NCBI RefSeq assembly: GCF_004364335.1
Contig: NZ_SOCR01000015.1
Location: 62,001 to 126,000 of the forward strand
Reading direction: 5' to 3'
Source of the DNA: Pseudomonas graminis
GTDB lineage: Bacteria > Pseudomonadota > Gammaproteobacteria > Pseudomonadales > Pseudomonadaceae
DNA length: 64,000 nucleotides
In this document: piece by piece, positions 61,829 to 64,000 of the stretch
Numbering within the stretch: position 1 is the stretch's first letter
Layout: the number at the start of each line of letters is the position of its first letter
Translations under genes and position numbers: made by a program
The notes under the pieces: generated by a model
The model's input: the letters and a program-made list of their open reading frames with translations, nothing else
Database searches by the model: none
Told to the model about the DNA's origin: nothing

Positions 61829-63268
61829 ATGTTCGGCTTAGAGGCGCTCGATCTCGCCCGAATCCAGTTTGCGTTCACCGTTTCATTTCACATTCTTTTC
61901 CCTGCCATCACCATTGGTCTGGCGAGCTTCCTCGCGGTACTCGAAGGCTTGTGGCTGAAAACCCACGACAACACGTATCGCGACCTCTATCACTTCTGGT
62001 CGAAAATCTTTGCCGTCAACTTCGGCATGGGGGTGGTCTCGGGGTTGGTCATGGCCTACGAGTTCGGCACCAACTGGAGTCGCTTCTCCGACTTTGCCGG
62101 CGCTGTAACCGGGCCCTTGCTGACCTACGAGGTGCTGACGGCGTTCTTCCTCGAAGCGGGCTTCCTCGGCGTCATGCTGTTCGGCTGGAACCGCGTCGGC
62201 CGTGGCTTGCACTTCTTCGCCACGTCGATGGTGGCGGTCGGCACACTGATTTCGACCTTCTGGATTCTGGCGTCCAACAGCTGGATGCAGACGCCCCAAG
62301 GCTTCGAGATTGTCGATGGCCGCGTCATTCCGGTGGACTGGTTCGCGGTGATCTTCAATCCTTCGTTCCCGTACCGTCTGATGCACATGGCAATCGCCGC
62401 CTTCGTCGCCACGGCGTTCTTCGTCGGCGCCTCGGCGGCCTGGCATCTGCTGCGTGGCCGCGACAACCCGGCGATCCGCAGAATGCTTTCCATGGCCATG
62501 TGGATGGCGCTGATCGTTGCGCCGATTCAAGCCATGGTGGGCGACGCTCATGGCTTGAACACCCTTGAGCACCAACCGGCCAAGATCGCCGCCATCGAAG
62601 GTCACTGGGAAAACGTCGGTGACGAGCCGACCCCGCTGATTCTGTTCGGCATCCCCGATATGAAAGAAGAGCGCACCAAGTACGCGGTCGAGATCCCGTA
62701 TCTGGGCAGCCTGATCCTGACCCACAGCCTGGACAAGCAGATCCCGGCGCTGAAGTCCTTCCCGCCGGAAGACCGTCCGAATGCGCTCATCGTGTTCTGG
62801 TCGTTCCGCGTCATGGTGGCGCTGGGTATGCTGATGATCGCGGTCGGTCTGTGGAGCGCCTGGCTGCGCTGGCGCGGCGGGCTGTACACCAATCGCTGGT
62901 TCCTGCGTCTGGTCATGTGCATGGGGCCGGCCGGTCTGATCGCCATGCTCGCCGGCTGGTTCACTACTGAAATCGGGCGTCAGCCGTGGGTGGTCTACGG
63001 GCTGATGCGTACGACAAATGCAGTGTCCCGGCACAGCGTTGAACAGTTGAGCATTACCCTGGTGTTGTTCGTGGTGGTGTATTTCCTGCTGTTCGGCACG
63101 GGCTTCGGCTACATGATGCGCCTGGTGCGCAAAGGGCCTAAAACCCATGAAGGCGACACTCCGGCGAATGGCGGACCAGGGCAGAAACGCACCCCGGCGC
63201 GTCCTCTCTCTGCTGCTGATGAAAGCAGCACGGACCACCGCAAAGACAGTCTGACTGAGGGGAACTGA
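61829..63268 (+). CDS. cioA: Cyanide-insensitive bd-type quinol oxidase, subunit I
   Basis: A 479-residue inner-membrane subunit carrying the haems of a terminal quinol oxidase that reduces O2 to water and tolerates cyanide. Haem ligands fit His21 (SFHILFP) and His186 (RLMHMAI), with Glu101 and Glu109 in TYEVLTAFFLEAGF and the GRQPW motif near the end. A short Q-loop places it in the CIO/CydA short-loop group. A long polar tail (about 45 residues) ends the protein. It is followed by cioB after 3 bases. Confidence 0.95.
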   Translation: MFGLEALDLARIQFAFTVSFHILFPAITIGLASFLAVLEGLWLKTHDNTYRDLYHFWSKIFAVNFGMGVVSGLVMAYEFGTNWSRFSDFAGAVTGPLLTYEVLTAFFLEAGFLGVMLFGWNRVGRGLHFFATSMVAVGTLISTFWILASNSWMQTPQGFEIVDGRVIPVDWFAVIFNPSFPYRLMHMAIAAFVATAFFVGASAAWHLLRGRDNPAIRRMLSMAMWMALIVAPIQAMVGDAHGLNTLEHQPAKIAAIEGHWENVGDEPTPLILFGIPDMKEERTKYAVEIPYLGSLILTHSLDKQIPALKSFPPEDRPNALIVFWSFRVMVALGMLMIAVGLWSAWLRWRGGLYTNRWFLRLVMCMGPAGLIAMLAGWFTTEIGRQPWVVYGLMRTTNAVSRHSVEQLSITLVLFVVVYFLLFGTGFGYMMRLVRKGPKTHEGDTPANGGPGQKRTPARPLSAADESSTDHRKDSLTEGN

Positions 63269-63271
63269 GCC

Positions 63272-64000
63272 ATGGGTATCGATCTTCCACTGATCTGGGC
63301 CGTGATCATCATCTTCGGCGTCATGATGTACGTCATCATGGACGGCTTCGATCTGGGCATCGGGATACTGTTCCCGTTCATGAAGGACAAGACCGACCGC
63401 GACGTGATGATGAACACCGTCGCGCCGGTCTGGGACGGCAACGAAACCTGGCTGGTGCTGGGCGGGGCCGGCTTGTTCGGCGCCTTCCCGCTGGCCTACT
63501 CGGTTGTCCTTGAAGCGCTGTACCTGCCGCTGATCTTCATGCTGTTCGGGCTGATCTTCCGCGGTGTGGCGTTCGAGTTCCGTTTCAAGGCCACTGACGT
63601 CAAGCGACACCTGTGGGACAAGGCGTTCATCGGCGGGTCTCTGGTGGCAACATTCTTCCAGGGCGTGGCACTGGGCGCCTACATCGACGGCATTCCCGTG
63701 GTTGACCGTGCCTATGCCGGCGGTGGGCTGGACTGGCTGACGCCGTTCTCGGTCTTCTGCGGTCTGGCGCTGATCGTCGCGTATGCCTTGCTCGGCTGCA
63801 CCTGGCTGATCATGAAGACCGAAGGGGCGTTGCAGAAAGCCATGCATGATCTGGCACGACCCTTGGCCCTCGCGACATTGGTGGTCATGGCAATCGTCAG
63901 TCTGTGGACGCCACTGGCCCACCAGGCCATCGCCGATCGCTGGTTCAGCCTGCCAAACCTGCTGTGGTTCATGCCGGTGCCGGCGCTGGTCATGCTAACG
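63272..64000 (+). CDS. cioB: Cyanide-insensitive bd-type quinol oxidase, subunit II (partial)
   Basis: The open frame from ATG 63272 runs to the window end (243 codons, no stop). It reads MGIDLPLIWAVIIIFGVMMY, then VIMDGFDLGIGILFPF, DGNETWLVLGGAGLFGAFP, and FRGVAFEFRFK, the CydB/CioB signatures. The subunit pairs with CioA to form the oxidase. About 90 residues of the usual length lie beyond the window. Confidence 0.95.
   Translation, partial: MGIDLPLIWAVIIIFGVMMYVIMDGFDLGIGILFPFMKDKTDRDVMMNTVAPVWDGNETWLVLGGAGLFGAFPLAYSVVLEALYLPLIFMLFGLIFRGVAFEFRFKATDVKRHLWDKAFIGGSLVATFFQGVALGAYIDGIPVVDRAYAGGGLDWLTPFSVFCGLALIVAYALLGCTWLIMKTEGALQKAMHDLARPLALATLVVMAIVSLWTPLAHQAIADRWFSLPNLLWFMPVPALVMLT

Noticed and set aside
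61883..63922. Long - strand frame opposite cioA/cioB
   Set aside because: Composition is His/Gln/Arg-rich nonsense expected from the antisense of membrane-protein genes.

Overview
The window is a GC-rich stretch of a Pseudomonas chromosome, most likely from the P. syringae / P. fluorescens lineage. The order folP-glmM-tpiA-secG-tRNA-Leu-tRNA-fMet-rimP-nusA-infB-rbfA-truB-rpsO-pnp is the conserved Pseudomonas arrangement. The proteins resemble Pseudomonas members of their families from memory, and several families of Pseudomonas-type REP palindromes sit between genes. No database search was possible, so species is not assigned.

Layout. 1-12.7 kb: core housekeeping block (folate, peptidoglycan precursor, glycolysis, protein export, two tRNAs, transcription/translation factors, RNA decay), all on the + strand and ending in a strong terminator. 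12.7-15.7 kb: a secreted BON-domain protein behind a sigma-54-type promoter, then a response regulator/diguanylate cyclase pair. 15.7-20.4 kb (- strand): a sulfate-ester/sulfonate uptake and desulfurisation operon like ats (2-oxoglutarate dioxygenase, binding protein, two different permeases, ATPase). 21.9-23.7 kb (-): uronate dehydrogenase and a sugar-acid lactonase. 23.9-32.4 kb (+): a sugar/polyol ABC importer, zinc alcohol dehydrogenase, FGGY kinase and short-chain dehydrogenase, with a LacI-type regulator and a LacI-type operator at the transporter promoter. 32.5-46.8 kb: assorted accessory and metabolic genes (transporters, chemoreceptor, acyltransferase, HDAC-like amidohydrolase, thioesterase, zinc metallopeptidase). 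46.9-51.0 kb (-): a compact, AT-richer type VI secretion island: hcp, a glycine-zipper putative pore-forming effector, and a tandem array of six related small membrane proteins (probable immunity proteins) in mixed states of decay. 51.2-55.2 kb (-): MFS exporter, trmA, purine permease. 55.5-59.3 kb (+): three-subunit molybdenum aldehyde/xanthine-type dehydrogenase. 59.6-61.5 kb (+): choline/betaine-type binding protein with an esterase. 61.8-64 kb (+): cyanide-insensitive bd oxidase cioA and the start of cioB, which runs off the window.

The most interesting region is 46.9-51.0 kb. Reading between the annotated genes on the - strand shows a probable immunity pseudogene with two in-frame stops, a relic of the effector's last codons directly before a second copy of the cognate immunity gene, the tail of another immunity copy after it, and a broken C-terminal coding fragment with a G8 run. 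These footprints suggest an effector/immunity locus that has lost effectors by recombination while stacking immunity genes. The hcp leader carries a hairpin whose 3' arm holds a CANGGANG motif over the ribosome binding site, which predicts control by RsmA/RsmE.
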